From: Flavobacterium lotistagni
Lineage (GTDB): Bacteria; Bacteroidota; Bacteroidia; Flavobacteriales; Flavobacteriaceae
Direction: 5' to 3'
Assembly (NCBI RefSeq): GCF_011392125.1
Contig: NZ_JAAJBU010000001.1
Span: 62,001 to 126,000 of the forward strand
DNA length: 64,000 nucleotides
The notes under the pieces are model-generated. The model ran no database searches. It worked only from the letters and a program-made list of their open reading frames with translations, and was not told where the DNA came from. Every line of letters begins with the position of its first letter. The first letter of the stretch is position 1. Shown here in pieces: positions 26,318 through 35,578 of this stretch. The translations under genes were made by a program, and so were the position numbers.

Positions 26318-26338
26318 TAAAAAACGACAACGAAAGTG

Positions 26339-26962
26339 CTACCCTTTGATTTCCTCTGAAAGATCGGTTTCTGAGTCAATGACTTTTCCGTCATAACGCA
26401 AGGTCCAACCTAACGAATGGGTCAGGATGAGCATTTTGGAAAGTTCCGAAACCAACCGGTTTTTAGCATTTGACTTTAACGACGATTTTTCAAGCTTCTT
26501 CGCTAAATTTTTTCGAACCGATTGGTTGATTTTGTTGTAGTCGTCGCCCGTAAAAGCGTTGAATTTGCTTTGGTTGACATCGTAGAAACGAATGTCAGGG
26601 CTGATTTTGATTTCTTCTTTCGGAATGCTCTTGATTGTGATGATTTTGTTTTTCTCATCGATATCGTATTGCATTTGGTGCAAATCATAACCCACAGTAA
26701 CCTCAGCATTTACGATTATTAGTGCCTTTTTTTCAAAGGAAAGTACGCCACCGAAATATTGGTCTTGGTCTTTATAAGTGAGCACTTCGGCAAAATGGCC
26801 CTCAGTAACCACGAGTTTCCCAACGTTGAGAATTTGCTGCTGTATCAAGTTCGAGTTGTATTCGATCGTGGCCAGGTCATCGTCTTTGCGGAACTGACAA
26901 TATCGGAACAACAGAAACAAAATAATTCCGGCCGCAACGGCAATAGCGATTCTCTTGAGCAT
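26339..26962 (-). CDS. DUF4230 membrane-anchored protein
   Basis: A 207-residue protein of the DUF4230 family. It has an N-terminal membrane segment (IAIAVAAGIILFLLFRYC, residues 5-22) and a largely beta domain followed by helices (KFNAFTGDDYNKINQSVRKNLAKKLEKSSLKSNAKNRLVSELSKML). Function unknown. It is 33 bases downstream of the response-regulator gene and in the same direction, so it is probably the last gene of the kinase-kinase-regulator operon. A role linked to that signal system is inference only. Confidence 0.85.
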   Translation of the reverse strand: MLKRIAIAVAAGIILFLLFRYCQFRKDDDLATIEYNSNLIQQQILNVGKLVVTEGHFAEVLTYKDQDQYFGGVLSFEKKALIIVNAEVTVGYDLHQMQYDIDEKNKIITIKSIPKEEIKISPDIRFYDVNQSKFNAFTGDDYNKINQSVRKNLAKKLEKSSLKSNAKNRLVSELSKMLILTHSLGWTLRYDGKVIDSETDLSEEIKG

Positions 26963-26995
26963 GATGATTTTTTGATAAAAATAACAAAAAGAACC

Positions 26996-27643
26996 TTAAA
27001 TCAAATTGTTGTTCTTGGCTTTCTGAATGGCTTCGAGCTTATTGTGCACCTGAAGTTTGGCGTAAATATTCTCGATATGCTTGCGAATGGTGCCTACCGA
27101 AAGAAACAAATTCTCGGCAATTAGATGGTATTTCAACCCTTTGCTGAGTTGCTCCAAAACTTCGATTTCGCGCGCGGTGAGTTGAATATCTTCTTGTGGT
27201 GCAGCCGACTCAAAATCAATCGGATTGCGGAACAATTTCAGGGTTTTCAACGCAATAGAAGGAGTCATGGTTGCGCCTCCGTTGAGCGTATCGATAATGC
27301 CTTGCTGCAAATCATTCGGGTTCACTTCCTTGAGCAAATAACCGTCAGCTCCGGCTTTGATGGATTTGAAGATATTTTCGTCGTTATCGAAAACCGTCAG
27401 CATGATGATTTTAATCTGCGGAAATTTCTGTTTGATGGCATAAGTGGCGTCGATTCCGTTCATTACCGGCATTTCAATATCCATCAGAATCAAATCAATG
27501 GCGTGGTTTTTTTCGAGTTTTTCAACCATTTCAGCACCATTGACTGCGGTAAATTTAATCGTAAAATCGTCAAAAAATGAAAGCTTTTCCTGAATGGTTT
27601 TAATCAGGAACGAATTGTCGTCGGCAATCGCAATTTTTATCAT
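26996..27643 (-). CDS. NarL/LuxR-type response regulator
   Basis: A 215-residue regulator. Receiver domain residues 1-120 with acidic pocket Asp8/Asp9 and phosphoacceptor Asp55 (LILMDIEMPVMNG), switch and lysine in GYLLKE. The C-terminal LuxR helix-turn-helix spans about 150-215 (LTAREIEVLEQLSKG, LSVGTIRKHIENIYAKLQV). It lies 12 bases after the second of two tandem TPR histidine kinases, which should both phosphorylate it. It is the best candidate to bind the AAATACG-N8-CGTATTT sites at 26296, 31914 and 36527; this is inferred from locus structure, not shown. Confidence 0.93.
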   Translation of the reverse strand: MIKIAIADDNSFLIKTIQEKLSFFDDFTIKFTAVNGAEMVEKLEKNHAIDLILMDIEMPVMNGIDATYAIKQKFPQIKIIMLTVFDNDENIFKSIKAGADGYLLKEVNPNDLQQGIIDTLNGGATMTPSIALKTLKLFRNPIDFESAAPQEDIQLTAREIEVLEQLSKGLKYHLIAENLFLSVGTIRKHIENIYAKLQVHNKLEAIQKAKNNNLI

Positions 27644-27655
27644 AGCAACTCAATA

Positions 27656-29584
27656 TTAAACGGTGAACAAAATGGTGATTGAAGTGCCTTGGCCCGGCGC
27701 GGCTTGCAGTGTAAAAACGCCGCCAATGCTCTCGATGCGTTGTTGCATGTTTTGAAGCCCGTTGCCCAGGATGGCAGTTTCTTTGTCGAAACCGATACCG
27801 TTGTCTCGAATTTGAATCGAAACCGAAGCGTCTATTTTTTTAGTAACGATACTAATTTGTGTGGCATGGGCGTATTTGAGCGCATTATTGATGGCTTCCT
27901 GCATGGTTCGGTACAGGTTCATTCCGGTAACAGAACCGAGTTCGACGGTGTTCAAATCAGGGTCAATCTCAAAACGGAAATCGATTTGTTCTTGGGCCAG
28001 CTTGGCATTTTCGAGGAAATTGAGCATCCGCGCGCGCAAATCCTCAAAAGTCAGTTCGTTGGCATTCATCGCCCAAATGGTGTCGCGCAATTCTACAATA
28101 GTCGATTTGGTGAAATTGCTGATGTGCTGCAGTTTTGCGTCGAGCTTTTCGTTGCCGATATTGAAGGCGTATTTGATGTTATCGACCGAGGAAATAATGA
28201 AAGTAAGTTGCGCCCCGATGTTATCGTGCAAATCCCGCGAAATGGTAAGCCGCTGCTGCTGAAGCTGGTTTTGGGTTTCAATCTGGGCAATGGCCGATTT
28301 GAGCTGAAATTCCTGCTGTTGCTGGCGGTTGCGGAGTTTTTGCTGGCGGTAAATCAGATATCCAATCAAGGCGATAAACACCGCTAATAGCGAAAGAATC
28401 AAAATGACATTTTTTTGCTGGCGCGCCTGAGATTCTTTCTCTAACAATAACTTTTCTTTCTTGGCCGTTTGGTATTTGGCTTCAAGTTCTGCTGTGATTT
28501 TCTGCGTGCTGAGTTGCAGTATTTTGTCGTTGGTTTCAGCGTATTTTTCGTTGTAATAAGCCACACTATCGGGCATTTTCAGATAAGCATAAATCGGCAC
28601 AAGCAACTTGTAGGAAATCATCAAATCGTTTCGGGCATTGTTCTCATCGAAAACTTTCAGCCCGGAAAGCAGCAGTTTTTTGGCCTCAGCGTATTTCTTG
28701 GCTTTCATCAAATTGCGAGCGATACTGATGTTGAGATTGGCCAAGTCATAAGTCGAACTCACTTGCGTATTGATTTGCCTAGATTTATCGAACAAAGCCT
28801 GCGACTGATTAATATTATTTTTGGGTTGCATCAAACCTTTGTTTTGCAAGGCAATCGCCTGTGCCTTTTTGTTAGAAACAAGTTCACAATTTCGGATGCT
28901 TTTGTCGTAATAAGCCACAGCTTGAACCGTGTCGCGCATTTCTTTGTAGGCATTTCCGATGTTGAGATAAAATTCACACAAACGGTCAGTAAGTTTGTTT
29001 TTTTCGGCAAATTCTATCGACGGTTTCAGGTATTTGATTGCGTTCTTGTAATTTTTAAGCTTAACAAACAATAACCCCAAATTGCCTTTGTTCACTGCGA
29101 CATTGGCAGCATCGCCCACGCTTTCAAAATACCGCAAAGCTTCTAAAAAGGCTTTCATGGCTTGCGGAAATTGTTGTTGATCTAAATAAACACTACCCAA
29201 ATTGTTGTTGATTTTGGCCAAACCCTTTTGATCATTCCTGAGTTTTCTAATCGCGTAGGATTTTAAGTAACTTTCCTTAGAATGGTTCAAATCGTTGTTG
29301 CGCAAATACACGGCGCCCAAATCGCTATATACTTGTGCCAGCAAAGTCGAATCGCCTAATTTTTTCGATTCCTGAATTGCTTTGCTTCCATAATACAACG
29401 CCGAATCCAGCGAAACGTTGGCATAATACCAAGTCAAATCGGAATAAATCACGGCGGTTTTCTGCGCGTTGGGCTTCGCTTTGAGTTCTGTTTTTAGCCC
29501 GTCTATAATGTCTTGCGCGTTCTGTGAAACTGCCCACATCGGCAACAGCAACAAGAAAATGGCTATTTTAAAAAACTGTTTCAT
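27656..29584 (-). CDS. TPR-domain sensor histidine kinase, copy 1
   Basis: A 642-residue membrane kinase. Signal peptide 1-20 (SPI type), periplasmic TPR repeats about 45-350 (ALYYGSKAIQESKKLGD, AKINNNLGSVYLDQQQFPQAM), a membrane helix 392-412 (VILILSLLAVFIALIGYLIY), then a HisKA_3 domain with His453 in ISRDLHDNIGAQL, and the ATPase with the N box (MQEAINNALKYAHA), DNGIGFD and GNGLQNMQQRI. It overlaps the upstream kinase by four bases (ATGA). The cytoplasmic half is nearly the same as in that copy while the TPR halves differ. This suggests two inputs feeding one regulator. Confidence 0.93.
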   Translation of the reverse strand: MKQFFKIAIFLLLLPMWAVSQNAQDIIDGLKTELKAKPNAQKTAVIYSDLTWYYANVSLDSALYYGSKAIQESKKLGDSTLLAQVYSDLGAVYLRNNDLNHSKESYLKSYAIRKLRNDQKGLAKINNNLGSVYLDQQQFPQAMKAFLEALRYFESVGDAANVAVNKGNLGLLFVKLKNYKNAIKYLKPSIEFAEKNKLTDRLCEFYLNIGNAYKEMRDTVQAVAYYDKSIRNCELVSNKKAQAIALQNKGLMQPKNNINQSQALFDKSRQINTQVSSTYDLANLNISIARNLMKAKKYAEAKKLLLSGLKVFDENNARNDLMISYKLLVPIYAYLKMPDSVAYYNEKYAETNDKILQLSTQKITAELEAKYQTAKKEKLLLEKESQARQQKNVILILSLLAVFIALIGYLIYRQQKLRNRQQQQEFQLKSAIAQIETQNQLQQQRLTISRDLHDNIGAQLTFIISSVDNIKYAFNIGNEKLDAKLQHISNFTKSTIVELRDTIWAMNANELTFEDLRARMLNFLENAKLAQEQIDFRFEIDPDLNTVELGSVTGMNLYRTMQEAINNALKYAHATQISIVTKKIDASVSIQIRDNGIGFDKETAILGNGLQNMQQRIESIGGVFTLQAAPGQGTSITILFTV

Positions 29585-31503
29585 GTGAGTGGAATATCTA
29601 TGATGACCGAAGTGCCTTGTCCGATTTTAGAATTTACCTGAAGGGTTCCGCCAATATCATCAATCCGTTTCTGAATGTTGTGCAAACCATTGCCCGCTTC
29701 AACTTTCTGCAAATCGAAACCTTGGCCGTTGTCTCGGACGATAAATCGCAATTGGCCTTCGGTTTTTTCTACGACCACCAAAACTTCGGAAGCCCGGGCA
29801 TATTTAATCGCATTGTGAATCGATTCCTGAATGGTGCGATAGCAGTTCATCCCGACTACAGCGCTGAGCTTGATTTGGTGCAAACCTTCTTGAATTTCGA
29901 ATTTAAAATCTACTGCATCTTGGGCATCTTTGGCCTTTTCGATGAAATTCAAGATGCGCGATTGCAATTCTTCGATACTGATTTCGGTGTAATTCATCGC
30001 CCAAATCGTGTCGCGCAATTCGCCGATGGTAGCTTTGGTAAAATTACTGATTTTGCTCAGTTTAGATTCTAGCTTTGGGTTTTCGATGTTAAAAGCGTAT
30101 TTCAAATTATCGACCGAGGAAATAATAAAAGTGAGTTGCGCCCCAATATTGTCGTGCAAATCACGCGATATGGAAAGCCGCTGCTGCTGCAACTGGTTTT
30201 GCGCCTCGATCTGCGCAATGGCTGACCGCAATTGAAATTCCTGCTGCTGCTGCCTGTTGGTAGTTTTCTGTTGACGGTATATTAGAAATGAAACCAAAGC
30301 GATAAAAACAGTTAGAAAAACGGCGGCCACCAGCAAATAATTCTTTTGTTTGGCTTCGGCTTCTTTCTTCAGCAATAGCACTTGGTTCTCGGCGAGTTGT
30401 TGTTCTTTTTTTTGGGTTTCATACAAAACTTTAAATTCTGCCAAGGCAGCTTCTTTTTTCTCTGAAATCAATTCGTTGGTAATTTTTTCCTTTTCGAGTT
30501 GCGCCGCGAGTGCCTTTTCAAACTTCTTTTGTTCATGGTATAAATCGACTAGATGCGTATAAGCGCTAATTAAGTTGGGTTTCTGACGAATTTCGCGACA
30601 AATATCCATACTCTGTTTGAGGTAGCTCTCTGCTTTGGGATACTCTTTTTTCAGCATCGCGAGTTTACCCAAATTGGAATAGGTATCGGCAATTTGCTTT
30701 TTCTCGCCCACGGCCAAATCAATTTTGAGACATTCGTTAAAGTAATACGCCGCACTATCGAGTTGGTTCGAATACATGAAACAATTGGCCTTGTTGTCTA
30801 AAAAAGTAGATTTATTGCGCTGTGAATGAATTTTATCGGCTATTTCAATTCCATGTTTATCAAGCGCTAATGCACTTTTGTAATTGCCTTCCATACCGTA
30901 AACGTTGGCCAGCGTGTGCAATGAAATCAGATAAAACCGATTGTATTTGTCCGGCCCCAAAATATCGATGGATTTCTTCAGGTGTTCTTCGGCTGAAGTC
31001 AAATCGTTTTTCTGTAAATATATTTGTGCCATACAACCATAAGCACTAGCTATTCCGTATTTAATGCCGTGCTTTTCGTAAATTTTAAGTGACCGGTACA
31101 GATAATCGAACGCTTTCGGATATTCGCCGGTATTCTTGTAACCGTTGCCCAAACCTATGTAGGCTTTGGCTTGAATAGTATCATAGCGAGCATCGGAAAT
31201 CATTTGGGCACATTGCTGGTAATATTTCTCCGATAAATTATAACTCGAAGAATTCAAATAATAAGTACCGCGCACAAAAGTGGCCATGGCCTTGAACAAC
31301 TTGGGTTCACTGATAGCCAAGCGTTCCATTTGGTCAGCATAATAACCTAAGGAATCTGGCTGTTCGATAGAAACTGTACCGATGTTTTTATACCAACGAA
31401 CGATTTGTTTTTGCTTGGGTGAGAACCCTTCAGAAGCTTTCTTTTTGGTTTGGGTACAACTTAGAAAGAGTAACAATAAAGCCAATAGTAGCGGGTTTTT
31501 CAT
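29581..31503 (-). CDS. TPR-domain sensor histidine kinase, copy 2 (lipoprotein type)
   Basis: A 640-residue paralogue of the next gene. The N-terminus MKNPLLLALLLLFLSCTQ is a lipoprotein signal with a cysteine at about residue 16, so the periplasmic TPR part (about 40-370) may be membrane-tethered at both ends. One membrane helix at about 388-408 (NYLLVAAVFLTVFIALVSFLIY) is followed by ISRDLHDNIGAQLTFIISSVDNLKYAF (phosphoacceptor His near residue 450) and a complete HATPase (IQESIHNAIKYA, DNGQGFD, GNGLHNIQKRI). It is first of the kinase pair and overlaps copy 1 by ATGA. Lipobox-bearing kinases are unusual; the other TPR kinase at 62553 also has one. Confidence 0.92.
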   Translation of the reverse strand: MKNPLLLALLLLFLSCTQTKKKASEGFSPKQKQIVRWYKNIGTVSIEQPDSLGYYADQMERLAISEPKLFKAMATFVRGTYYLNSSSYNLSEKYYQQCAQMISDARYDTIQAKAYIGLGNGYKNTGEYPKAFDYLYRSLKIYEKHGIKYGIASAYGCMAQIYLQKNDLTSAEEHLKKSIDILGPDKYNRFYLISLHTLANVYGMEGNYKSALALDKHGIEIADKIHSQRNKSTFLDNKANCFMYSNQLDSAAYYFNECLKIDLAVGEKKQIADTYSNLGKLAMLKKEYPKAESYLKQSMDICREIRQKPNLISAYTHLVDLYHEQKKFEKALAAQLEKEKITNELISEKKEAALAEFKVLYETQKKEQQLAENQVLLLKKEAEAKQKNYLLVAAVFLTVFIALVSFLIYRQQKTTNRQQQQEFQLRSAIAQIEAQNQLQQQRLSISRDLHDNIGAQLTFIISSVDNLKYAFNIENPKLESKLSKISNFTKATIGELRDTIWAMNYTEISIEELQSRILNFIEKAKDAQDAVDFKFEIQEGLHQIKLSAVVGMNCYRTIQESIHNAIKYARASEVLVVVEKTEGQLRFIVRDNGQGFDLQKVEAGNGLHNIQKRIDDIGGTLQVNSKIGQGTSVIIDIPLT

Positions 31504-31568
31504 GACATTGATTTACTTTCTAAAAATAGTAAAAACAATTTAGCAAGTAAGGTTTCTATCGGATTTTA

Positions 31569-31859
31569 TCATCGCAATAACTGATGATCGGAAAGCCGTT
31601 GGAAAAGTTCGAAGTTGAGCTCGAAAATCATTTCGCCCAATTGGGGTTTTCGCGCCTTGATTACTTTTTCGAATTCTTCGTTGATTTGCAACTGCCGGCC
31701 TTGCACTGCCGATTGGGCATTGAGCGCCGCCAAGGTTTGTCGCAAATTTTGCATTTGATGGGCAAATGTTTGCTGCTGCCGATGAAACTGCCATTGCAAA
31801 TAGCCAATCACCGAAGCAAAAACACCTGCTAATATCAAAAAGAAGAATACCATTGTCAA
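31569..31859 (-). CDS. small membrane protein with coiled coil
   Basis: A 96-residue protein. Residues 3-22 are a membrane helix (MVFFFLILAGVFASVIGYLQW), followed by a Gln-rich helix likely to form a coiled coil (HRQQQTFAHQMQNLRQTLAALNAQ), then an acidic/hydrophobic tail. I do not recognise a family. It is the first gene after operator site 2, 65 bases upstream of the kinase operon and in the same direction, so it may be a membrane accessory of the kinases. An in-frame ATG two codons later (31853) is equally possible as the start. Confidence 0.7.
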   Translation of the reverse strand: MTMVFFFLILAGVFASVIGYLQWQFHRQQQTFAHQMQNLRQTLAALNAQSAVQGRQLQINEEFEKVIKARKPQLGEMIFELNFELFQRLSDHQLLR

Positions 31860-31913
31860 CTTGTTTTAAGCTGTGAAATCTTTGCTAAACTTCGTAAGTT
31901 TTCACTCGCAAAA

Positions 31914-31935
31914 AAATACGCATTGTTTCGTATTT
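31914..31935. promoter_or_regulatory. inverted-repeat operator, site 2 of 3
   Basis: AAATACG, 8 bases (cattgttt), CGTATTT; it overlaps the stop codon of the PD40 gene (31934-31936). The -7 position 20 bases away reads GAAGTTTA, keeping A and TTT of TAnnTTTG. It would control the small membrane gene and the kinase-kinase-regulator operon. Confidence 0.78.
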
Positions 31936-33352
31936 AATGCTTCATTAAATCTTGCGCCGCTACCTTTACCGAATGCAACCGAAGTTTTCCAGCTACCGAC
32001 CGGGTGAAATACAATAGCTCTTGTCGCTCATCGTAAAACGGGCTGCTTTCAAATGAATCGCTATTGATTTTGCTGCCCAGGTTGATGGGCGCTGACCAAT
32101 TTTTCCAAGTATCGTCTAAACGGTAACTCACAAACAAATCATAGTTGCCCAAACTGCTGAATCCGCAGGAAGCAAATAACAAAGTTTTTGTGTCTGAAAG
32201 TAATTGTGGATTCACTTCGTCATCGGCCGAATTGATAGCTTTGCCCATATTTTGCAATAAGCCGTAACTACCGTCGTCTTTTTGGTTGGCGAAGTAAAAA
32301 TCAGTGCCGCCTTGGGTAAAATCAGATTCTACAGCCAAGACAATAGTTTTCAAATCAGCCGTTAGCGTAGCATCGGCAGTTTCTCCATAATTCGAATAAG
32401 CCGTGATGCGAATCGGTTCGGCTGGTTGGAAATCATCTCCGCTTATTTTGTAGAGCTGAAAACCGGTTTCGCCAGTGCCTGTAGTATATCGATTTCCGCC
32501 TTTAAGCATTTGGGTTGCCGTGGCAAATTCTACAAAATTGTAATTTTCGTTTTGGCTCAATACCGATTGCAATTTAGGGGCAAACCAGCTTCCCGATGGA
32601 TTTCGCAACGCACAATACACTTGATCTTTTTGTTCGTCGTTACTGGTAAAATAAAGGCGTTTGCCGTCTGAATCTACTACTGCGGCAGAAATATCAGTGT
32701 CGATTAAAGAAAGTTCTTCAGGTTGGGATATCGATTCGAATGCCGCCACAGTATTGACTTGCGCTTTGAGCGGCACATCGCTGTCTGAAATGCCAATCGC
32801 GTCTACTTGCTTTTGGCCGGGCAACAACGAAAAATCAAATTCGACTTTAACCGAAACAATATTCGGGTAGCTTTGGTCTAAAATCGCGTTTTCAATTCCG
32901 GGGTTGAAAAGTTCCGGCGCTTCCTGAATTTTGCGGCGTTTGCGGCGGTAATAATAATTTCTGTCGGCTGGAATCGAGGCTTTGAACGTTGGGGTTTTCC
33001 AATCCCGTTGGCGCGACCAAACTGTTTGATATTTTCCGGATTCATCGGCTAGGGAAATTCGCATCACGCAGCCGGCATTGACATTTTCGAACACCGCGAC
33101 TTGTTTGACGCTTTGTGGTTTTTCAAAACTGACCTCAACGATTTCGCGTCCGTCTAAGGCGTTTTTCGGTGTCCAGGCGTTGGGCGAAATTCCGGCTTGG
33201 GGAAATGCATCGGGTTGGCCGAGAATTCGTTTGATGCCGTATTGCTTGCCGCCGAGATCCGAAGAATATTTGATGAGCTTGTTGGCCCATTGTATTTGTT
33301 GCGCATTAGCTGCTAATGAAAACAACCAAAGGCAAAGGATATATTTTTTCAT
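31934..33352 (-). CDS. secreted PD40 (WD40-like) repeat protein
   Basis: A 472-residue exported protein (signal peptide 1-17). Residues about 25-200 resemble a discoidin-like sandwich (LGQPDAFPQAGISPNAWTPKNALDGREIVEVSFEKPQSVKQVAVFEN), followed by a PD40 beta-propeller (VDSDGKRLYFTSNDEQKDQVY, DEVNPQLLSDTKTLLFASCGFSSLGNYDLFVSYRLDDTWKNWSAPINLG, FESSPFYDERQELLYFTRS). The usual OmpA domain of this type of protein is missing, so peptidoglycan binding is not expected. It lies 354 bases behind the PQQ-propeller gene and past a terminator, so it may have its own promoter. Confidence 0.85.
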   Translation of the reverse strand: MKKYILCLWLFSLAANAQQIQWANKLIKYSSDLGGKQYGIKRILGQPDAFPQAGISPNAWTPKNALDGREIVEVSFEKPQSVKQVAVFENVNAGCVMRISLADESGKYQTVWSRQRDWKTPTFKASIPADRNYYYRRKRRKIQEAPELFNPGIENAILDQSYPNIVSVKVEFDFSLLPGQKQVDAIGISDSDVPLKAQVNTVAAFESISQPEELSLIDTDISAAVVDSDGKRLYFTSNDEQKDQVYCALRNPSGSWFAPKLQSVLSQNENYNFVEFATATQMLKGGNRYTTGTGETGFQLYKISGDDFQPAEPIRITAYSNYGETADATLTADLKTIVLAVESDFTQGGTDFYFANQKDDGSYGLLQNMGKAINSADDEVNPQLLSDTKTLLFASCGFSSLGNYDLFVSYRLDDTWKNWSAPINLGSKINSDSFESSPFYDERQELLYFTRSVAGKLRLHSVKVAAQDLMKH

Positions 33353-33393
33353 ATTGTTGTTCTTTTAGCGCGGGTTCAACCTAGGATAAGGCT

Positions 33394-33460
33394 CGCGTGA
33401 GGGATTGCAGCATTGTCTGAGCTCTTTTTGCGCTGGCGTTCAGCGTAAAAAAGCGAGTGC
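33394..33460 (+). repeat. GCGTGAG repeat, truncated copy
   Basis: GCGTGAGGGATTG, then GAGCTCTTTTTG, a GC hairpin and AAAAAAGCGAGTGC as in the copy at 33549, but the TCACGCC end is missing because a 46-nt repeat follows at 33461. Part of the 354-base gap 33353-33706, which has no gene that I can support. Confidence 0.6.
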
Positions 33461-33506
33461 ATTTGATATTAAGAGGAGGAAGTCCATTGGACTTCAGGTA
33501 TTTTAA
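33461..33506 (+). repeat. 46-nt hairpin repeat, copy A
   Basis: Begins ATTTGATATTAAGAGGAG, contains the stem GAAGTCCA/TGGACTTC and ends CAGGTATTTTAA. 43 of 46 positions match the inverted copy at 58672. Confidence 0.75.
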
Positions 33507-33548
33507 ATGTTCAATGGCAAGATAAAACTTCCTCGTTGAGAGAGATTT

Positions 33549-33640
33549 GCGTGAGGGATTGAGCAACTGTTTGAGCTCTTTTTGGGCAGCGCAGCGGAGC
33601 AAAAAAGCGAGTGCGAAAGCCCGACCCTTGTGGTCACGCC
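33549..33640 (+). repeat. GCGTGAG...TCACGCC repeat
   Basis: Starts GCGTGAGGGATTGAGC and ends GCCCGACCCTTGTGGTCACGCC region; ends are inverted (GCGTGA/TCACGC). The interior is a hairpin between CTCTTTTTG and CAAAAAAGCGAG. Shares both ends with 59194-59269. Confidence 0.7.
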
Positions 33641-33649
33641 ATCTAGATT

Positions 33650-33681
33650 AAAAAAAGGCTGCAGAATTGCTTCCACAGCCC
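33650..33681 (-). terminator. terminator of the PQQ-propeller gene
   Basis: On the minus strand: GGGCTGTGGAA, loop GCAA, TTCTGCAGCC, then seven Ts. Confidence 0.8.
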
Positions 33682-33706
33682 GAAACAAATTAAACGTTCA
33701 ACCTAT

Positions 33707-35542
33707 TTAATTGTTTACTTTTATCTTCTCTACTTTTCTGCCTTTGAAAGCAAAAATGTATTCGCCATCTTCGGTGATATCGATACCGTCGCCGTATTTC
33801 GGGCTTCCGCCTTTTCCTTTAGACTGCACAGAACCTTTGGTTTCGCCGTTGGTCATATCGATGCCGTAAATGATGTTCTTGCTGTTGCGTTGGTCGCGCA
33901 AAAAGTAGTTGTCGCCGATGTGGTAGAAATAGTCCACGCCTTTGATTTTCTCGGAGGCATAAGCCCGCGTTCCGTCTTTTTTGTTGTAGGCCGCCAATCC
34001 TTTTTCGGAAAGTACGACTACCTTGTCATTGAAGTCGATTACGTCGGCTGCTTTTCCTACTCGGGCATCGTTGTGCTTCACGTCGAAGAGTTGTTTGCCT
34101 GATGCGATGTCGTAGCTGTAGAATTCATCACCATCACCCACAAATACGGTTTTGTTGTCGTCGAGGATGAAATCGGTGATGCGTTTGTCGAAGCGCTCTG
34201 AACGCCATGCCGTTTGGCCAGTTGCATCGTCAAGACACAACACAGAGTTCTTTTGGTTTTTGTAATCCCAGTAGATGTAAGGCACCCAGGTTTTCACTGT
34301 TCCGCCGCCACCGAAGCCGCCTAAAGCCATTCCTGCTCCGAAACCTCCGGAAGTTTCCTCCAGACGATACTCTTGTACTTGCACTTTTCCGCCTACTTGT
34401 ACCAAAACGCGGTTACCTGATTTGTAGATGTTCGGCATACAGAAAGCGCCGGTGATTTTCTCTGAAGCCCAAAGCAATTTTCCGGAATTCAAATCGTGTT
34501 TTTCAATGTATTTGGTGCGGTCTCTGCCGCCAAGGATGACCAGATAAACTGCATCGTTAGTAAATAGTGGTTCAGCAATCGCACGGTAAATTTTTGACCT
34601 TCTGCCACCGCTGAACAAGCCGCCGTTGGCTCCGTTGATATCGTTGTCGTAGTTCACGTTCCAGATTTTTTGTCCGGTCGCATAATCGTATACTGTAAGT
34701 CCGTTCATGTACATCACCACTTTGTCGCCTTTGATCCACATATCGACGATGGCTCTTTTGGTCACTAGTTCTTTTTCGATGGCGCCGACAAAAGTAGCAT
34801 CCCAAAGGATATCGCCATTAACGGCATTGATTCGAACCAATTGGTTTTTAAACCCGGCGAACAAAGCACCCCAGCCGGTTGGCTTGTAGTTGACCATGAT
34901 GATTTCTTTTTTCTGGGCATCGTAAATGTATTTTCCGACACCACCTTTGAAACGGTTGGTTTCCCAGATTTTCTCGCCGGTATTGGCTTTCACCAAGATT
35001 ACCGAGTTCTTTTGCGAAATCAGGAATGCATCCATTTCGCTAATGTATTTCACGGTTTCGAGTTCGCCTTGGTCTTGGCCTTCGAGTCCTTTGGCATCTT
35101 TCGGAATCAAGTCTTGGTAGAGCTCTGAATTCCAGAGTTCTTTTCCGGTGGCCAAATCCAGTACGGCTACTCTATCAGTTCCTAATTTACGAGCGTCGAA
35201 CAGAAATAGATAACCGCCTTTGTCTTTCCAAATCGTGTATTGGTATTCCGAATTGTTGGTTTTGTTGGTTGTGAGTTTTTTGTAATCACCGTTCCAGATG
35301 GCTTTACCGTTAGCGTCAAGTACTGATGCCGAATTGTCGTCGGTACCAATAATGTACTGCCCGTCGCCGTCGCAAAGTGCTAAGCGAGTCGCTTTATTGT
35401 CGAATTCTGATTCCCATACGGTAGCAAAACTACCTGATTTTTTGCCTGCGCTTTTTTTGCCTAATAGTCCGCCAAGTTGCGCTGAAGCGGTAAATGTTCC
35501 GAGAAGGCAGATGGATACTACTGCCAGATTTAGCTTTTTCAT
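33707..35542 (-). CDS. secreted PQQ-like beta-propeller protein
   Basis: A 611-residue exported protein with a signal peptide (1-21, ending ASAQ). The body is made of PQQ-type blades: VLDANGKAIWNGDYKKL, VLDLATGKELWNSELYQDL, LVKANTGEKIWETNRF, RINAVNGDILWDATFVGAI, VYDYATGQKIWNVNYD, CLDDATGQTAWRSERFDKR, SYDIASGKQLFDVKHND. No catalytic residues of quinoprotein dehydrogenases are apparent, so a structural or binding role is more likely. It follows the TonB-like gene by 36 bases and is the last gene of the operon that starts with the lipoprotein at 36469, under operator site 3. Confidence 0.88.
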   Translation of the reverse strand: MKKLNLAVVSICLLGTFTASAQLGGLLGKKSAGKKSGSFATVWESEFDNKATRLALCDGDGQYIIGTDDNSASVLDANGKAIWNGDYKKLTTNKTNNSEYQYTIWKDKGGYLFLFDARKLGTDRVAVLDLATGKELWNSELYQDLIPKDAKGLEGQDQGELETVKYISEMDAFLISQKNSVILVKANTGEKIWETNRFKGGVGKYIYDAQKKEIIMVNYKPTGWGALFAGFKNQLVRINAVNGDILWDATFVGAIEKELVTKRAIVDMWIKGDKVVMYMNGLTVYDYATGQKIWNVNYDNDINGANGGLFSGGRRSKIYRAIAEPLFTNDAVYLVILGGRDRTKYIEKHDLNSGKLLWASEKITGAFCMPNIYKSGNRVLVQVGGKVQVQEYRLEETSGGFGAGMALGGFGGGGTVKTWVPYIYWDYKNQKNSVLCLDDATGQTAWRSERFDKRITDFILDDNKTVFVGDGDEFYSYDIASGKQLFDVKHNDARVGKAADVIDFNDKVVVLSEKGLAAYNKKDGTRAYASEKIKGVDYFYHIGDNYFLRDQRNSKNIIYGIDMTNGETKGSVQSKGKGGSPKYGDGIDITEDGEYIFAFKGRKVEKIKVNN

Positions 35543-35578
35543 GATAATTAAATTTGGTTGAACTTAGAGTTGTTGAAC

